This document shows positions 62,570 through 64,000 of a DNA stretch of 64,000 nucleotides, piece by piece. How positions within the stretch are numbered: position 1 is the stretch's first letter; each line of letters opens with the position of its first letter. The position numbers and the translations under genes are program-made. The stretch comes from Chloroflexus aggregans DSM 9485. GTDB lineage: Bacteria; Chloroflexota; Chloroflexia; Chloroflexales; Chloroflexaceae. The notes under the pieces were generated by a model. It worked only from the letters and a program-made list of their open reading frames with translations, had not been told where the DNA came from and did not search any database. Location: assembly GCF_000021945.1 (NCBI RefSeq), contig NC_011831.1:4229353-4293352 (forward strand), read 5' to 3'.

Positions 62570-63268
62570 ATGCTGCCATTAAAAGATACGATCCCCTCAC
62601 GCTCCTTTCCGGCGGTCAACTGGGCTTTGTTGGCAGCGAACGTGGTGGTCTTCTTATTGATGGCGCGTAACGTGCGGTTGGCCGAGTCGTGGATTAATGG
62701 CTTAGCCTTGGTACCGGTACGCTTTCTGAGCAACCCGCTCGATCCGACCGAGTGGCTTACCGTTTTTACCTCGATGTTCATGCATGGCGGCTGGTTTCAC
62801 CTCTTTAGCAATATGCTGGCGCTCTACATCTTCGGCGATAATGTCGAAGATCGAATGGGCAGTCAGCGCTACCTGATCTTCTACCTGCTCTGTGGTGTGG
62901 CGGCAGCATTGACCCATGTGTTCTTTAATCCAACGTCACCAATTCCGACGGTGGGGGCGAGTGGTGCGCTGAGTGGTGTGTTAGCAGCGTACCTGCTCTT
63001 CTTCCCCTCGGCTCGGATTATTACGCTTGTTCCAATCTTCTTCTTGCCTTGGTTTGTTGAAATCCCGGCAGTTGTGTATCTAGGATTTTGGTTTCTTTCG
63101 CAATTGGCGAATGGCGTCTTTTCGATTCTGATCGATGTGCAGGCGATGGGTGGTGTGGCATGGTGGGCACATATCGGCGGCTTTGCCGCCGGATTGGTGT
63201 TGGCCCCTATCTTTCGACAGCAGCGCTACATTCGGCGCTATTATCTTGATCAGTATTATCCATGGTGA
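62570..63268 (+). CDS. Rhomboid-family intramembrane serine protease
   Basis: A 232-residue protein with about six or seven helices. Family motifs are FTSMFMHGGWFHLFSNMLALYIFG, the catalytic GASGALSGVLAAYL (Ser131) and WWAHIGGFAAGLVLAP (His201), giving the Ser-His dyad. Rhomboids cleave transmembrane helices in the membrane. AGAGGAGG precedes this ATG; the frame is open into the ClC gene but the upstream part is not needed. The next gene encodes another serine protease of an unrelated class. Confidence 0.92.
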   Translation: MLPLKDTIPSRSFPAVNWALLAANVVVFLLMARNVRLAESWINGLALVPVRFLSNPLDPTEWLTVFTSMFMHGGWFHLFSNMLALYIFGDNVEDRMGSQRYLIFYLLCGVAAALTHVFFNPTSPIPTVGASGALSGVLAAYLLFFPSARIITLVPIFFLPWFVEIPAVVYLGFWFLSQLANGVFSILIDVQAMGGVAWWAHIGGFAAGLVLAPIFRQQRYIRRYYLDQYYPW

Positions 63269-63288
63269 TAGTTTGTCAGAGGTGAAGT

Positions 63289-64000
63289 ATGGATTTCTTC
63301 GCGCTGTTGTGGCTCTTTTTCATCATCTCGTCGTTGCAGCCGGTGATTAAGCAGCATATGCTCGATGCCGCGCGCCAGCGACTACTCGAACAGTTGGAAC
63401 GCAAGCGTAAAAGTCGGGTAATTGTGCTCATCCACCGCCAAGAGACGATGAGTCTTCTCGGTTTTCCGTTAGTGCGGTATATCAACATTGAAGACTCTGA
63501 AGCGGTGTTGCGCGCCATTAAGATGACCGATCGCGATATTCCGATTGACCTGATCCTACACACTCCCGGTGGCTTGGTGCTGGCTTCGGAACAGATTGCT
63601 CGCGCCCTCCGGCGCCATCCAGCTAAGGTGACGGTGTTTGTTCCCCATTATGCGATGTCGGGCGGTACGCTGATTGCGCTCGCCGCCGATGAGATTGTGA
63701 TGGACGAGAATGCCGTGCTAGGGCCGGTCGATCCGCAGTTGGGTCAGCATCCGGCGGCCTCGATTTTGCGCGTGCTTGAGCGGAAGCCGATCAGCGAAAT
63801 TGATGATGAGACACTGATGATGGCCGATATTGCCGAAAAGGCAATCCGACAGGTCAAGCATACGGTTTGTGAGTTGCTCAGTGATAAAATGTCGGTGGAA
63901 AAGGCGGAAGAGGTCGCGCATACACTCGCCAGTGGTGTTTGGACTCACGACTACCCGATTACGGTACGCGAAGCTCGTGAATTGGGTTTGCCGATTAGTA
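63289..64000 (+). CDS. SDH-type serine protease (ClpP/SppA fold), truncated by window end
   Basis: The first 237 or so residues of a protein that runs off the window. An N-terminal helix (LLWLFFIISSLQPVI) anchors it in the membrane. VIVLIHRQETMSLLGFPLVRYI starts the crotonase/ClpP-like domain. DLILHTPGGLVLASEQIARAL is the substrate-binding part, and the nucleophile is Ser124 in VPHYAMSGGTLIALAADEIVMD, followed by LGPVDPQLG. This is the SDH_sah family of signal-peptide-peptidase-like proteins. GAGGTG precedes the ATG. It follows rhomboid by 20 bases, so they form an operon. Confidence 0.9.
   Translation, partial: MDFFALLWLFFIISSLQPVIKQHMLDAARQRLLEQLERKRKSRVIVLIHRQETMSLLGFPLVRYINIEDSEAVLRAIKMTDRDIPIDLILHTPGGLVLASEQIARALRRHPAKVTVFVPHYAMSGGTLIALAADEIVMDENAVLGPVDPQLGQHPAASILRVLERKPISEIDDETLMMADIAEKAIRQVKHTVCELLSDKMSVEKAEEVAHTLASGVWTHDYPITVREARELGLPIS

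Overview
The window looks like chromosome of a green filamentous anoxygenic phototroph, most likely Chloroflexus or a close relative. It carries a complete dark-operative protochlorophyllide reductase set (bchN, bchB, bchL) with a BciB-type 8-vinyl reductase in the same operon. It also holds many Chloroflexota-style secreted and zinc-ribbon proteins. Start codons were moved to internal ATG/GTG codons wherever a clear ribosome binding site or an ATGA overlap decided the matter.

Layout. 0.1-4.1 kb: polyphosphate kinase, tRNA-Val with a near-ideal promoter, an MFS permease and a small hypothetical. 4.2-11.9 kb (plus strand): two large GT39-like membrane proteins of the TIGR03663/Agl23 type (the second fused to an NHL-repeat domain), a degenerate phosphotransferase-fold protein and 6-phosphogluconolactonase. 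12-17.2 kb (minus): bchN-bchB-bciB-bchL. 17.6-24.5 kb: zinc-ribbon protein, orphan solute-binding lipoprotein, Dps, a CAP-domain secreted protein, a secreted protein flanked by palindromic repeats, and a MoxR ATPase. 24.5-25.4 kb: a wrecked nucleoside phosphorylase pseudogene and a two-copy CRISPR-like repeat.

25.6-34.3 kb (minus): a tight seven-gene run of an MFS permease, glucose-dehydrogenase-like protein, GH15 glucoamylase, AI-2E-family protein, PRC-barrel-like protein, EamA protein and SLC13 permease. This suggests oligosaccharide breakdown to glucose and glucose oxidation. 34.3-43.7 kb: a second CRISPR-like repeat pair, a PepSY protein with a perfect 27-bp tandem repeat, DUF1003 and LPG-synthase-type membrane proteins, a PhoB/PhoR-type two-component pair and a four-PAS GGDEF/EAL protein.

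44.4-55.2 kb (minus): a C-P lyase operon in the order phnD-C-E-E-G-H-I-J-K-L-M. It has a putative Pho-box-like tandem 11-mer and a phnD-phnC attenuator. Two repeat-rich insertions lie inside the operon, including an array with a 157-bp period between phnG and phnH. A phosphinothricin-acetyltransferase-like GNAT and an AcuI-type reductase lie just upstream. phnF, phnN and phnP are not in the window.

57-64 kb (plus): VOC protein, divergent GHMP-fold protein, small membrane protein, zinc-ribbon/LamG-like protein, SRPBCC protein, ClC antiporter, rhomboid protease and a truncated SDH-type serine protease running off the end.

No wholly new system is proven. The best leads are the repeat-invaded phn operon with its zinc-ribbon PhnK, the two isolated CRISPR-like repeat pairs, the two kinase-fold proteins lacking catalytic residues, and the twin hairpins upstream of bchN.
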